From Azotobacter vinelandii (lineage in GTDB: Bacteria; Pseudomonadota; Gammaproteobacteria; Pseudomonadales; Pseudomonadaceae), in the NCBI RefSeq assembly GCF_001571105.1, contig NZ_BCTD01000007.1: a stretch of 64,000 bases of DNA. One strand, 5' to 3'. Both the position numbers and the translations under genes were made by a program. Of the stretch, positions 1-8,945 are shown piece by piece. How positions within the stretch are numbered: position 1 is the stretch's first letter; each line of letters starts with the position of its first letter. The notes under the pieces were generated by a model. It worked only from the letters and a program-made list of their open reading frames with translations. It searched no databases and was not told the DNA's origin.

Positions 1-413
1 TAGGTGGCATCGAGCAGGGTCTCGGCCAGCAGGCGGGTCTTGCCATAGGTGTCACGTCCCTTGACCTGGAGTTCGCCCAGGGTCAGGGCGGCATCGCTGC
101 CGCCCAGGCCCTTCAGCGCGCCGTAGGTTGCAGCGGCGATCTTGCGGAACTGGCGGTCGCTCAGCTCGCCCTCCTTGCCGGCGCCGACCAGCAGCACGCG
201 CTCCGCCTTGAGGTTCGGCACCGCGTGCAGCAGCAGGGTCTGTCCGACCTTGCCGGCAAGGTCGCCGCGCTTGAGGGCGGCCGACAGGGCGCCGTCGGCG
301 GCCTGGTCGATGGCCTTGGCGGTGGCGCCCAGTTTGCGGCCTTCGCCGACGGCAACCACCAGCGTTGCAGTTTTCAGGGTTTGCGGGCTGGTACTTTTGA
401 CAACGAGTTGCAT
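1..413 (-). CDS. pepA: Leucyl aminopeptidase PepA, N-terminal part (cut by window edge)
   Basis: Cytosolic M17 leucine aminopeptidase; in pseudomonads and E. coli PepA also binds DNA. Only the first 137 codons or so are visible, starting at the ATG complementary to 411-413 (MQLVVKSTSPQTLKTATLVV). This is the non-catalytic N-terminal macro-like domain of the family; the metal-binding catalytic half lies beyond the left edge. The recognisable stretch is the VLLVGAGKEGELSDRQFRK region, typical of M17 N-domains. It diverges from lptF across about 270 bp, as in other Pseudomonas genomes where pepA and lptFG are back to back. The family assignment is confident; nothing can be said about whether the active site is intact. 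Confidence 0.9.
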   Translation of the reverse strand, partial: MQLVVKSTSPQTLKTATLVVAVGEGRKLGATAKAIDQAADGALSAALKRGDLAGKVGQTLLLHAVPNLKAERVLLVGAGKEGELSDRQFRKIAAATYGALKGLGGSDAALTLGELQVKGRDTYGKTRLLAETLLDAT

Positions 414-683
414 GGCGTGATGTCCCCAAGACAAATGGGTCTGGTTTGCAGGATAATGCCGTTCTTTTTTGTGGCGCGTTGCAGGCCGCCGGGAATGCTG
501 CGTTCGGCCATCGGTGCGGGATCGGGTTGGCGCCCTTTCACGTCAGGGACACTGCACAGCCTTGCCTGGTCCTGCCCCGTCCGGCCGCGTGGCTTCTTCG
601 ACGGCCCGTGGGGCGGTGGGTCGGCAACGAGGCGGCTAGTTTGAGCACAGCCGCCTGAGCCTGACAACCCTGGAGTGTCCGGT

Positions 684-1805
684 TTGATCATTCCTCGCTA
701 TCTCTCCCGTGAGCTGCTGATGACGCTGGGCGCGGTCAGTGCCGTGCTGCTGGCGATCATCATGAGCGGCCGCTTCATCAAATATCTGGCGCAGGCCGCC
801 CAAGGCCTGCTCGATCCCGGCGTACTGCTGCAGATCATGCTCTACCGGGTGCCCAGCTTCCTTGAGCTGATCCTGCCGCTGGGGCTGTTTCTCGGCATTC
901 TGCTGGCCTATGGCCGGTTGTATCTCGACAGCGAGATGACCGTGCTGGCGGCGACCGGCATGAGTCCGCAGCGCCTGGCCGTCTATACCCTGGTACCGGC
1001 CATTCCGGTCGCCGCGCTGGTCGCCTGGATGAGCCTGGGGCTGGCGCCCCAGGGGATACGCCTGGTCGAGCAACTGCTCAACGAGCAGAAGGCCCTGACC
1101 GAGTTCGATACCCTGGTGCCGGGCCGCTTCCAGACCATGAAGGACGGTTCCCGGGTGACCTATGTCGAGGACCTGACGGATGATCGCACTGAGCTTTCCC
1201 GCGTGTTCATCAGCGAGAAGCAGATGTCCCGCGACGGTGGGAAGGAGCGTGGCATCGCCGTGCTGGTGGCGGAAGGTGGGCGTCAGGAAGTACAGGCGGA
1301 CGGCAGTCGTTACCTGATCCTGCAGAACGGCTACCGCTACGATGGCAACCCCGGCGAAGCCGACTATCGGGTGATCCGCTACGACACCTATGGCGTGCTG
1401 CTGGCCAGGCCGGCGGTGAGCAGCGAGATCAACGAGCGCGAGGCGATTCCCACCAGTGAGTTGATCGGCAGCGACCAGCCGCGTCATCAGGCCGAGCTGC
1501 AATGGCGCCTTTCCCTGCCCCTGCTGGTGTTCGTGGTCGCCGTGCTGGCGGTGCCGCTGGCCAGGGCCAATCCCCGCCAGGGCCGCTTTCTCAAGCTGCT
1601 TCCGGCGATTCTTCTCTACATGGCCTATCTGGCCACGCTGATCGCCGTGCGCGGCGAACTGGACAAGGGCAAGATCCCGATGCTGATAGGCCTCTGGTGG
1701 GTCCATGGAGTTTTCCTGCTGATCGGTCTGGGGCTGCTGTTCTGGGAACCCCTGCGCCTGCAATTGGCGCGTCGGCGTGCCGAGCGGAGTCTGAATCATG
1801 GGTAA
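684..1805 (+). CDS. lptF: LPS export permease LptF
   Basis: Inner-membrane subunit of the LptB2FG ABC transporter, which extracts lipopolysaccharide from the inner membrane and passes it to LptC/A/D. The protein (about 373 residues) has the YjgP/YjgQ layout: N-terminal membrane helices (IIPRYLSRELL, then the AAVLLAIIMSGRF-type helix), a periplasmic beta-jellyroll domain around residues 130-250, and C-terminal helices from LSLPLLVFVVAVLAVPLA onward. Start: a GGAG at 672-675 lies 8 bp before a TTG at 684, a better ribosome site than the in-frame GTG at 675 favoured by length alone, so TTG is my choice. It overlaps lptG by 8 bp, so the two are co-translated. Family certain; only the start is open. 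Confidence 0.93.
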   Translation: MIIPRYLSRELLMTLGAVSAVLLAIIMSGRFIKYLAQAAQGLLDPGVLLQIMLYRVPSFLELILPLGLFLGILLAYGRLYLDSEMTVLAATGMSPQRLAVYTLVPAIPVAALVAWMSLGLAPQGIRLVEQLLNEQKALTEFDTLVPGRFQTMKDGSRVTYVEDLTDDRTELSRVFISEKQMSRDGGKERGIAVLVAEGGRQEVQADGSRYLILQNGYRYDGNPGEADYRVIRYDTYGVLLARPAVSSEINEREAIPTSELIGSDQPRHQAELQWRLSLPLLVFVVAVLAVPLARANPRQGRFLKLLPAILLYMAYLATLIAVRGELDKGKIPMLIGLWWVHGVFLLIGLGLLFWEPLRLQLARRRAERSLNHG

Positions 1806-2859
1806 GCTGGACAGATACATCGGCGCCAGCGTGTCTCTCTCCATCCTGGCGGTGCTCGGGGTGCTCGTCGGCCTGGCCCTGCTGTTCTCCTTCGTCGACG
1901 AACTGGGCGATGTCCAGGGCGATTACGATCTGGCCGCCGCGGCCTGGTACGTTTTCCTGACCGTGCCGCAGCGAACCTATGAAATGCTGCCGATGGGGGC
2001 GCTGATCGGTTGCCTGATCGGCCTCGGCAGCCTGGCCAGCAGCAGCGAACTGACGGTCATACGGGCTTCCGGGATATCCCTCGGCCGTATCGTCTGGGCG
2101 GTGATGAAGCCCATGCTGGTGCTGATGGTGCTCGGCGGTCTGCTCGGCGAATACCTGGCGCCCTGGGCGGAGAACAAGGCCGAGGCGCACCGTTCCCTGG
2201 CACAGGGCGGCGGCGAGGCGCAGACCTCCAAGCATGGTCTCTGGCATCGCCAGGGCAACGAATTCGTGCATATCAACGCGGTGCAGCCGGGTGGCGTGCT
2301 GTACGGGGTGACGCGCTACCGCTTCGACGATCAGCGCCACATGCTGTGGTCCAGCTTCGCCCGGAAGGCAGAGTTCCGGGGTGGGAACTGGCAACTGGAG
2401 GACGTGACGACCACCCGTTTCCTCGAACGCAGTACCGAGGTCGCCAAGGCCGCGACGGAACAGTGGGATATCCTGCTGAGTCCGCAACTGCTGGGAACGG
2501 TGGTCATGGACCCGGAGGCTTTGTCGGTCACCGGGCTCTGGCACTACATCCATTACCTGGCCGAGCAGGAGCTGAACAACGCGCGCTACTGGCTGGCCTT
2601 CTGGGGCAAGGTGCTGCAGCCTCTGGTGACCGCGGCGCTGGTGCTGATGGCGATTTCTTTCATCTTCGGCCCGCTGCGTTCGGTCACCCTCGGACAGCGG
2701 CTTTTCACGGGGGTGCTGGCCGGCTTCGTCTTCCGCATGTTCCAGGACTTGCTCGGCCCTTCGAGCCAGGTGTTCGGCTTCTCGCCCCTGCTGGCAGTGC
2801 TCCTGCCCGCCGGGCTTTGCGCCCTGCTGGGGGTGTATCTGCTGCGACGTGCAGGGTAG
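1798..2859 (+). CDS. lptG: LPS export permease LptG
   Basis: Second transmembrane subunit of the LptB2FG lipopolysaccharide extractor. The 353-residue protein begins MGKLDRYIGASVSLSIL and has three N-terminal membrane helices, a periplasmic jellyroll (residues about 125-265, with the KHGLWHRQGNEFVHI motif seen in LptG proteins) and three C-terminal helices with the FIFGPLRSVTLGQRLFTGVL segment characteristic of LptG. The ATG lies inside the end of lptF (8 bp overlap), so translational coupling is expected. Length matches the family. No lptB is nearby, which is normal because lptB sits elsewhere in pseudomonads. Confidence 0.95.
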   Translation: MGKLDRYIGASVSLSILAVLGVLVGLALLFSFVDELGDVQGDYDLAAAAWYVFLTVPQRTYEMLPMGALIGCLIGLGSLASSSELTVIRASGISLGRIVWAVMKPMLVLMVLGGLLGEYLAPWAENKAEAHRSLAQGGGEAQTSKHGLWHRQGNEFVHINAVQPGGVLYGVTRYRFDDQRHMLWSSFARKAEFRGGNWQLEDVTTTRFLERSTEVAKAATEQWDILLSPQLLGTVVMDPEALSVTGLWHYIHYLAEQELNNARYWLAFWGKVLQPLVTAALVLMAISFIFGPLRSVTLGQRLFTGVLAGFVFRMFQDLLGPSSQVFGFSPLLAVLLPAGLCALLGVYLLRRAG

Positions 2860-2905
2860 GGGCTTCCCCCACCGTCATGGTGGGCGGAGGAAGGCCGGGC
2901 GAGCG

Positions 2906-3400
2906 CTACTTCTTGTGGATGTTCTTCGGCAGCCGGACCACCTGGCTGCTGGAGTACATGTCCTGCCAGGTGCGTCCCCTCTTGTCCCAGAGCATCCAGA
3001 AATGGCCCAGGCCGAAGCACAGCCAGGAGGCGATGGCGACCAGAAAACGCAGCAGCGCCTGCCAGAGGTCGATTGCGGTGCCGTCGCTGTTCTGGACGCG
3101 CAGGCCCCAGACCTGCATGCCGAGGGTCTGGCCCTTGTGTGTCCAGAATTTCGCGAAAAAGCCGAACAGGCAGAAGAACAGCAGGGTGGAGAGCAACGGG
3201 TCGCCATCCAGTGCGCCGGCATCGGACAGTTGTCTGAGGCGCTCGCTACCGAGGATGGCCATCTGGACCAGCTTGTAGATGAAGGTGACGACGATCAGCA
3301 GGGCTACGCAGAGCAGGAAGTCATAGAACATCGCCGCTAGGCGACGGGGCAGCCCTGCGGCAGGAAAATCACCTCGGGGGATCAGGGCGGGCTTGGGCAT
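2906..3400 (-). CDS. RDD family membrane protein
   Basis: Small integral membrane protein of the RDD family, function not established (some members have been linked to ion transport). I start at the ATG complementary to 3398-3400 (MPKPALIPRGDFPAAGL); a longer reading back to 3472 adds arginine-rich sequence without homology. The 164 residues contain the signature PRRLAAMFYDFLL near residue 20-35 (R and D of the RDD motif), a second helix LLSTLLFFCLFGFFAKFW, the conserved HKGQTLGMQVWGLRV loop and a C-terminal helix followed by WDKRGRTWQDMYS. It is convergent with lptG; a homologue sits at the same place in other pseudomonads. Confidence 0.88.
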   Translation of the reverse strand: MPKPALIPRGDFPAAGLPRRLAAMFYDFLLCVALLIVVTFIYKLVQMAILGSERLRQLSDAGALDGDPLLSTLLFFCLFGFFAKFWTHKGQTLGMQVWGLRVQNSDGTAIDLWQALLRFLVAIASWLCFGLGHFWMLWDKRGRTWQDMYSSSQVVRLPKNIHKK

Positions 3401-3452
3401 GGCGGACTCGCGGTCAGGCAAAGGCCGGCATTCTACGGGATCCGGGCATGAA

Positions 3453-3484
3453 AAAGCCCTCGATGCCGTCATCGAGGGCTTTTT
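3453..3484 (-). terminator. Rho-independent terminator of the cold-shock gene
   Basis: A perfect 14-bp inverted repeat (AAAAGCCCTCGATG / CATCGAGGGCTTTT) with a 4-nt loop lies 14 bp after the stop of the minus-strand cold-shock gene. The terminal A:T pairs give a T run on the minus transcript and also on the plus strand, so it could work in both directions. Confidence 0.9.
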
Positions 3485-3497
3485 GTCGAGCCGGCGA

Positions 3498-3710
3498 TCA
3501 GCCCAGGATCTGAACCTTGTCGGCCTGCATGCCCTTCTGGCCCTGCACTGCTTCGAAGCTGACTTTCTGGCCTTCCTTCAGGCTCTTGAAGCCAGTACCT
3601 TCGATCGCACGGAAGTGAACGAACAGATCCGGACCGCTCTCGGGAGTGATGAAACCAAAGCCTTTCTCGTCGTTGAACCACTTGACGGTGCCGGTTTGAC
3701 GATTCGACAT
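3498..3710 (-). CDS. Cold-shock domain protein (CspA/CapB family)
   Basis: 70-residue single-domain RNA/ssDNA-binding protein that acts as an RNA chaperone in the cytoplasm. The OB-fold is complete: TGTVKWFNDEKGFGFI carries RNP1 (KGFGFI), DLFVHF is RNP2, and FKSLKEGQKVSFEAVQGQKG is the usual beta4-beta5 region. Length is standard. The gene stands alone between its own terminator and a leader rich in A/T relative to the surroundings; long leaders are common in csp genes. I cannot tell a cold-inducible from a constitutive paralogue from sequence. Confidence 0.95.
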   Translation of the reverse strand: MSNRQTGTVKWFNDEKGFGFITPESGPDLFVHFRAIEGTGFKSLKEGQKVSFEAVQGQKGMQADKVQILG

Positions 3711-4816
3711 GTCTTATTTCCTTGAAACTGGAGTTGATGGCAGTCTCTGTGACAACAGAGAGCTAGAACTGGTTGCAGAGAGTAAGAGAAGTCGAGCGGG
3801 ATGTAGCGGACCTGTAGGACCTACTGCCACCAAGTCAAGATTCAACAGCGACCCACGCAAACACAGTTTAGATACTGTACGCCAAGTCCGCGGAAAAAGC
3901 CAAGCCCTGTAGCGGAAGGTTTTCATGGCCGGTTCGTTGCCTGAAACTTGTGGCTATTTTTGATGAAAAATCATGTTTTTATGAGAAATATCCATTTCCG
4001 TATGGGGATGTTGCGGCTTTTGCGCCGGGCGCGAAGCAGGAGCTGCCGACAGGCGAGCAGGTGTCCAGCCGGCGCTTCGCCGAGCCTTGGACGGGCGTTG
4101 CCGTCTCGTTTTGTTTCCATTGATTGCAGGGTGATTGCAATGCGGCGCACTGTTCGCGGGATCGGGGCGGCGAAGGTTTTCACGGCTCTTGAGCGAGGCG
4201 GGGACAGGTGGGGTTTTCCCCTTGTTCCGCATTATGTGGGGGCAGGAAATTCGACTGGTCGCAGCATGATAATGTTTGAAGACAACAGGCATGGATCTTG
4301 TTTTCTTTGGCTTTTCAAAGGGATTTCATTCTTCGAATAATCTTCGATTCTATATATTCATATTGAAATAACCCTATCCGATAAGCCTCGGCTTGACCCT
4401 GATAGCCATGGGATCTTTGCTTGTATCGACGGCGGATGAAAATTACAGGCATTGTTCGGAAGTTGGATATGGCAGGGCTTCCGACGAACGATAGGTCGGG
4501 TGGCGCCAGGCAAGAAGGGGATTGCGGGCACATTCATGTGCCTTCCCGTGGCAGTGGGCTTTCATTCGATCATTGCTGTTACTGCAGGGACGCATGTCCG
4601 TGACCGTTTCGCTTTCGTCGGGCGTGGCTACCGGATGTGGATGTGCTGGCGATGCGGAGAAGGGTTCTGCCGCGACCTCTCGCCGGTCGGGAGGACAGCG
4701 GGCCGGCTCCTCGGACCGGTTTCGCTTTTTACTTATTGACTGCCTGAGGAGCGGCGCCGGTTGTTGCCGTGCGTCGTGTGTTTCTTGAGTTCTTCTCCTG
4801 TGGGAGGGGTATTCCT
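3711..4816. other. Gene-poor stretch, 1.1 kb
   Basis: No credible coding sequence on either strand; the short open frames have no recognisable domain. The part nearest 3710 should hold the leader and promoter of the cold-shock gene. Composition drops to AT-rich around 4260-4440. A small perfect hairpin, GGCACA-TTCA-TGTGCC, lies at 4527-4542 without a T run. An uncharacterised small RNA is possible but I have no specific evidence. Confidence 0.5.
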
Positions 4817-5149
4817 ATGACAGTCTCTGGCATGAAATCCGTGAAAGTAATTTGCGCTGCAGTCCTGCTTTTGTCGGCCTCTCTGTCCATGGCCGAGAAT
4901 GGGGGCCGTCCTGCCGTAGAATCTACGGAGCTGGAAGAGATGATCATCTATTCCGAAGAACCCGAAGTGACGGATTATGAATATGGCATGCGCCTGGATA
5001 TTGCCGAAGTAGTCGCCATGGAGTATTTCCCGCCCGAACCGGATTTTTGCGGGGTCATTCCTGCACAGATGACCTATGAGGACTCCACTGGAAATCTCAA
5101 TACCATTCGTTATCTGTATCCGGAAACTGCGGGGTGCCATGATAACTAG
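4817..5149 (+). CDS. DUF2790 family secreted protein
   Basis: Small exported protein of unknown function; DUF2790 proteins are almost confined to Pseudomonas and relatives and often occur in several copies. The 110 residues start at an ATG preceded 8 bp upstream by a strong GGAGGGG (4803-4809). A signal peptide follows (MKSVKVICAAVLLLSASLSMA). The mature part has the family core YGMRLDIAEVVAME, then CGVIPAQMTYEDSTGN and a final Cys near the end (ETAGCHDN), so a disulphide between the two cysteines is likely in the periplasm. The acidic linker ELEEMIIYSEEPEV precedes the core. It stands alone. Family call rests on memory of the motif pattern. Confidence 0.8.
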   Translation: MTVSGMKSVKVICAAVLLLSASLSMAENGGRPAVESTELEEMIIYSEEPEVTDYEYGMRLDIAEVVAMEYFPPEPDFCGVIPAQMTYEDSTGNLNTIRYLYPETAGCHDN

Positions 5150-5458
5150 TGTGCTTCCCGCAAGAAATTTATCTAATGCGATGCAGCTCCGAGAGGCGTC
5201 CTTTCGTCAGCATCAGCCGGAGACTTCATGGCCCGCTCCGGGCATTGGCATCGTGCCCTTGCAAGACGAGCGTGGGCAACGGCGATCGATGCTTCGCTGG
5301 ACCTCCCGGTAGCCTTGTCCGGCTTCGGCATGGTCATCCCGCGCAGGAGAAGGGGATGTTATGCAAAGATGATTCGGGTCGATGGCACTTTGAGCCTGTC
5401 GTGCGGTCACAACTGGCATGTGGTTCCGCGTGAGTTGTTATGCCGGGAAGGGCAGCCG
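5150..5458. other. Intergenic, nothing recognised
   Basis: About 310 bp between the DUF2790 gene and the next small gene. An open frame runs through it upstream of the 5459 start, but it has no homology I recognise and no ribosome site, so I treat it as non-coding. Confidence 0.45.
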
Positions 5459-5734
5459 ATGACCATCGATCCGATTCTTTCTCTTGTGCTTGCATGCTGT
5501 GGCTTGTTCATGGCCGGGCTGTTTCTGGGGCGCTGGATGCAGCCCACACCGAAACCGGGGGCAGATCCCGAGGAGCCGGTGGACGACGCCGGACTGTTCT
5601 GCGGCTGGGATGGCCTCTCGGTCGACGAGCGACGGCAAAGACTGGCACTGTACCAGCGGCGTGTGCGGGCGCGGATTGCCGAGCAGGAGCGGGCCTGGCT
5701 GCAGGCGCGGCTGCGGGAGTATGCGAAGGGCTGA
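5459..5734 (+). CDS. Small membrane-anchored hypothetical protein
   Basis: Not recognised. The 91-residue product starts at an ATG preceded by GGGAAGGG (5444-5451). Residues 4-25 (DPILSLVLACCGLFMAGLFL) form one transmembrane or signal-anchor helix, followed by a proline/acid linker (PTPKPGADPEEPVDD). The C-terminal part is arginine-rich, probably helical and amphipathic (SVDERRQRLALYQRRVRARIAEQERAWLQARLREYAKG). Likely topology is a short N-terminal anchor with a cytoplasmic helical tail. A strong terminator follows at 5757. The initiation signal, hydrophobic start and terminator together suggest a real gene. Confidence 0.6.
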   Translation: MTIDPILSLVLACCGLFMAGLFLGRWMQPTPKPGADPEEPVDDAGLFCGWDGLSVDERRQRLALYQRRVRARIAEQERAWLQARLREYAKG

Positions 5735-5756
5735 AAGGCGTCGCGGACGAGACAAC

Positions 5757-5781
5757 AAAAACCGGCTTTTAGCCGGTTTTT
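5757..5781. terminator. Rho-independent terminator, bidirectional
   Basis: Perfect inverted repeat AAAAACCGGCT / AGCCGGTTTTT with a 3-nt loop, beginning 22 bp after the stop at 5734, with T runs on both strands. Confidence 0.92.
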
Positions 5782-6308
5782 CAGTTTCAGGGCCCGCCTG
5801 GCGCTGAATGTATTCCGTGGTGCCCGAACAGGTACAACCCTTGGCCGATGCGTCGATTCGCGAGGGGCTGCTGCAAGGCCGATAGTGTCTTGCTTTGCGC
5901 CTTTGTCAGGCCCTGAAAGCCGCGTGATTATCGAATTTCTACCCCCAATACGTCCTCAAGTCGAAAGGTACCCCTTGTTCGGCTGCTTTTCGACCTGTCG
6001 GGCAAGCAACGAGACAGTAACTCGGGTGGGGCTCGAAACAGGGCGTATCGGAGCGCTCGGCAAGCAGCCAGTGCACCAGAAAACGCCGGAACCACTCGAC
6101 GCACGATCTTTCCAGTCCGCTTTCAATCCGCTCATGGCTTCATGCGATTGCTCCGAAGGCTCTGCGCGCAGCGCATTGCGATAGCCGTCGTCGGTCTCTA
6201 CACTCGCGGCTCCGCTCGGGGCCAGGCCTCGCCGCCACCGTCGGCCGCGGCCGGCTGGCATTCGGTCGGACCCGTTCTCTTCCAGCCAGACCTCGAATCC
6301 CGGTTTCC
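5782..6308. other. Intergenic upstream of murJ, no gene recognised
   Basis: About 530 bp. In Pseudomonas aeruginosa the gene beside murJ at this position is rpsT (ribosomal protein S20). I looked for its lysine/alanine-rich sequence on both strands and do not see it. The short open frames here have no domain. The murJ promoter must lie in this stretch. Confidence 0.5.
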
Positions 6309-7853
6309 ATGAATCTACTCAAGTCGCTGGCGGCGGTCAGCTCCATCACCATGCTGTCCCGCGTGCTGGGCTTCGTGCGCGATACCCTGGTGGCGCGCAT
6401 CTTCGGCGCCGGTCTGGCCACCGATGCCTTCTTCGTCGCCTTCAAGTTGCCCAACCTGCTGCGGCGCATCTTCGCCGAAGGCGCCTTTTCCCAGGCCTTC
6501 GTGCCGATCCTCGCCGAATACAAGACCCAGCAGGGCGAGGAGGCGACGCGCACCTTCATCGCCTATGTCGCCGGTCTGCTGACCCTGGTGCTGGCGCTGG
6601 TGACCCTGCTCGGCATCCTGGCGGCGCCCTGGATCATCTGGGTCTCGGCGCCGGGTTTTGCCGAGTCCACAGAAAAGTTCGAGCTCACCGCCACGCTGCT
6701 GCGGATCACCTTTCCTTATATATTGCTGATCTCACTGTCTTCGCTGGCCGGGGCGATTCTCAATACCTGGAACAGGTTCGGCGTGCCGGCCTTCGTGCCG
6801 ACCCTGCTAAACCTCAGCATGATTGCCTTCACACTGTTTCTCGCGCCCTTCTTCGATCCGCCGGTGCTGGCGCTGGGCTGGTCGGTGCTGGCCGGCGGCC
6901 TGTTGCAACTGCTCTACCAGTTGCCGCACCTGAAGAAGATCGGGATGCTCGTGCTGCCGCGGCTGAACCTGCGCGATAGCGGCGTGTGGCGGGTACTCAG
7001 GCAGATGGCGCCGGCCATCTTCGGCGTCTCGGTGGGACAGATCTCGCTGATCATCAACACCATCTTCGCATCCTTTCTCGCCGCCGGTTCGGTGTCCTGG
7101 ATGTACTACGCCGACCGCCTGATGGAGCTGCCGTCCGGCGTGCTCGGCGTGGCGCTGGGGACCATCCTGCTGCCGGCCCTGTCGAAGACCCATGCCAGCC
7201 GGGACCGGCAGGAGTATTCGCGGCTTCTCGACTGGGGGCTGCGCCTGTGCTTCCTGCTGGTGCTGCCCTGTGCGCTGGCTCTGGCGATTCTCGCCGAGCC
7301 GCTGACCGTGTCGTTGTTCCAATACGGCAGGTTCACAGCCCACGATGCCCTGATGACCCAATATGCCCTGATCGCCTATGCGGTCGGGCTACTCGGGATC
7401 ATTCTGGTGAAAGTGCTGGCGCCGGGCTTCTACGCCCAGCAGAACATTCGTACGCCGGTGCGCATCGCTATGCTGACCCTGGGCGCCACCCAAGTCATGA
7501 ACGTGACCTTCATCCTGACCTTTCCCGTCCCGCATGCCGGCCTGGCGCTGGCCATCGGGCTGGGGGCCTGTCTGAACGCCGGTCTTCTCTATTGGAAGCT
7601 GCGCCAGCAGCGGCGGTTCGAGCCGCAGGCGGGCTGGGGCGTGTTCCTCCTCAAGTTGCTGGTGGCCGTGCTGGCGATGGGCGCGGTGTTGCTCGGGGGG
7701 ATGGCGCTGATGCCGGCCTGGGAGCAGGGTGTGATGGCGGAGCGCTTCCTGCGCCTGGGCGCCCTGGTGCTGGCAGGTATCGTGGCTTATTTCGGTACGT
7801 TGCTGCTGCTCGGCTTCCGGTTGCGGGATTTTTCCCGCAGGTCGATCGCCTGA
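6309..7853 (+). CDS. murJ: Lipid II flippase MurJ (MviN)
   Basis: Inner-membrane MOP-superfamily flippase that moves lipid II to the periplasmic face for peptidoglycan synthesis; essential in most gram-negatives. The 514-residue protein begins MNLLKSLAAVSSITMLSRVLGFVRD, the conserved first helix with its SRVLGFVRDTLVA arginines, and continues AGLATDAFFVAFKLPNLLRRIFAEGAFSQAF, a hallmark of the family. About 14 hydrophobic helices follow. Length fits (about 510-520). It heads the cluster running to ispH, with a 135-bp gap before ribF that may hold a second promoter. Confidence 0.97.
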   Translation: MNLLKSLAAVSSITMLSRVLGFVRDTLVARIFGAGLATDAFFVAFKLPNLLRRIFAEGAFSQAFVPILAEYKTQQGEEATRTFIAYVAGLLTLVLALVTLLGILAAPWIIWVSAPGFAESTEKFELTATLLRITFPYILLISLSSLAGAILNTWNRFGVPAFVPTLLNLSMIAFTLFLAPFFDPPVLALGWSVLAGGLLQLLYQLPHLKKIGMLVLPRLNLRDSGVWRVLRQMAPAIFGVSVGQISLIINTIFASFLAAGSVSWMYYADRLMELPSGVLGVALGTILLPALSKTHASRDRQEYSRLLDWGLRLCFLLVLPCALALAILAEPLTVSLFQYGRFTAHDALMTQYALIAYAVGLLGIILVKVLAPGFYAQQNIRTPVRIAMLTLGATQVMNVTFILTFPVPHAGLALAIGLGACLNAGLLYWKLRQQRRFEPQAGWGVFLLKLLVAVLAMGAVLLGGMALMPAWEQGVMAERFLRLGALVLAGIVAYFGTLLLLGFRLRDFSRRSIA

Positions 7854-7988
7854 TCCCGGTGGGTGTCGTGCAACTGGTCGTGAGAGCGGCGTTTCCGGCG
7901 GCGATCCGCCGTTCTGAGCGTCTTGCCGACCTGTCGCCAGGCCTCGGCTGTGCGTATAATCGGCCACTTTGCAGGCAAGATGTTTCCT

Positions 7989-8945
7989 ATGCAGCTGGTT
8001 CGAGGCCTCCATAATCTGCGGCCCCAGCATCGGGGTTGTGTCGCCACCATTGGGAATTTCGACGGTGTCCACCGTGGTCACCAGGCGATCCTCACGCGCC
8101 TGCGCGAGCGCGCGACCGAGTTGGGCCTGCCCAGTTGCGTGGTGATCTTCGAACCCCAGCCGCGGGAGTTCTTCAGTCCGCAGCGTGCCCCGGCGCGCTT
8201 GACCCGCCTGCGGGAAAAGCTCGAACTGCTCGCGGCGCAGGGCGTCGACCGGGTGCTCTGTCTGGCCTTCAATCGCCGCTTGTGCGAGCTGAGTGCCCGG
8301 GCGTTCGTGCAGAGCGTGCTGGTCGAGGGACTGGGCGTGCGCCACCTGGAGGTCGGCGACGACTTTCGCTTCGGCTGCGACCGCGCCGGCGACTTCGAAT
8401 TCCTGTGCCAGACCGGTGCGGCGGAGGGCTTCACCGTCGAGGCGGCGGTCACCGTCGAGGTGGACGGCCTGCGCGTCAGCAGCACGCGGCTGCGTGCCGC
8501 CCTGAGTCATGGCGATCTGCCCCTGGCCGAGCGCTTGCTCGGCCGGCCGTTCAGCCTCTGCGGCCGGGTGCTGCATGGCCAGAAACTGGGCCGCCAACTC
8601 GGCACGCCGACTGCCAACGTGCAGCTCAAGCGCCGCCGGGTGCCGCTCACCGGCGTCTACCTGGTGAGCACCGAACTGGACGGGCGGCGTTGGCCGGGAG
8701 TGGCCAACATCGGTGTGCGCCCCTCGGTGACGGGCGATGGCCGCGCACATCTGGAGGCGCATCTGCTGGATTTTGCCGGCGACCTGTATGGCCGACACCT
8801 GTGTGTCACCTTCTATCACAAGCTGCGCGACGAGGAACGCTTCGCTTCCCTGGATGCGCTGAAAGCGGCGATCGACGCGGATATCGCCGCCGCCCGAGCC
8901 TACTGGCAGGGTAAACCGCTTACTCACGAGCCCGAACAACGATGA
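7989..8945 (+). CDS. ribF: Bifunctional riboflavin kinase / FAD synthetase RibF
   Basis: Converts riboflavin to FMN and FMN to FAD. The 318-residue protein starts MQLVRGLHNLRPQHRGCVATIGNFDGVHRGHQ, where IGNFDGVHRGHQ carries the HxGH-type nucleotidyl-transfer site of the N-terminal FAD synthetase domain. RVSSTRLRAAL follows at the end of that domain. The C-terminal flavokinase domain contains GRQLGTPTANVQL and the GVYLVSTELDGRRWPGVANIGVRPSV stretch. An upstream extension to 7923 is open but lacks homology. The stop overlaps the ileS start (ATGA), so the two are translationally coupled, as in other proteobacteria. Confidence 0.96.
   Translation: MQLVRGLHNLRPQHRGCVATIGNFDGVHRGHQAILTRLRERATELGLPSCVVIFEPQPREFFSPQRAPARLTRLREKLELLAAQGVDRVLCLAFNRRLCELSARAFVQSVLVEGLGVRHLEVGDDFRFGCDRAGDFEFLCQTGAAEGFTVEAAVTVEVDGLRVSSTRLRAALSHGDLPLAERLLGRPFSLCGRVLHGQKLGRQLGTPTANVQLKRRRVPLTGVYLVSTELDGRRWPGVANIGVRPSVTGDGRAHLEAHLLDFAGDLYGRHLCVTFYHKLRDEERFASLDALKAAIDADIAAARAYWQGKPLTHEPEQR

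Noticed and set aside
5885..6184. Open frame of 99 codons upstream of murJ
   Set aside because: No ribosome site, no domain, and codon pattern unlike the neighbouring genes.
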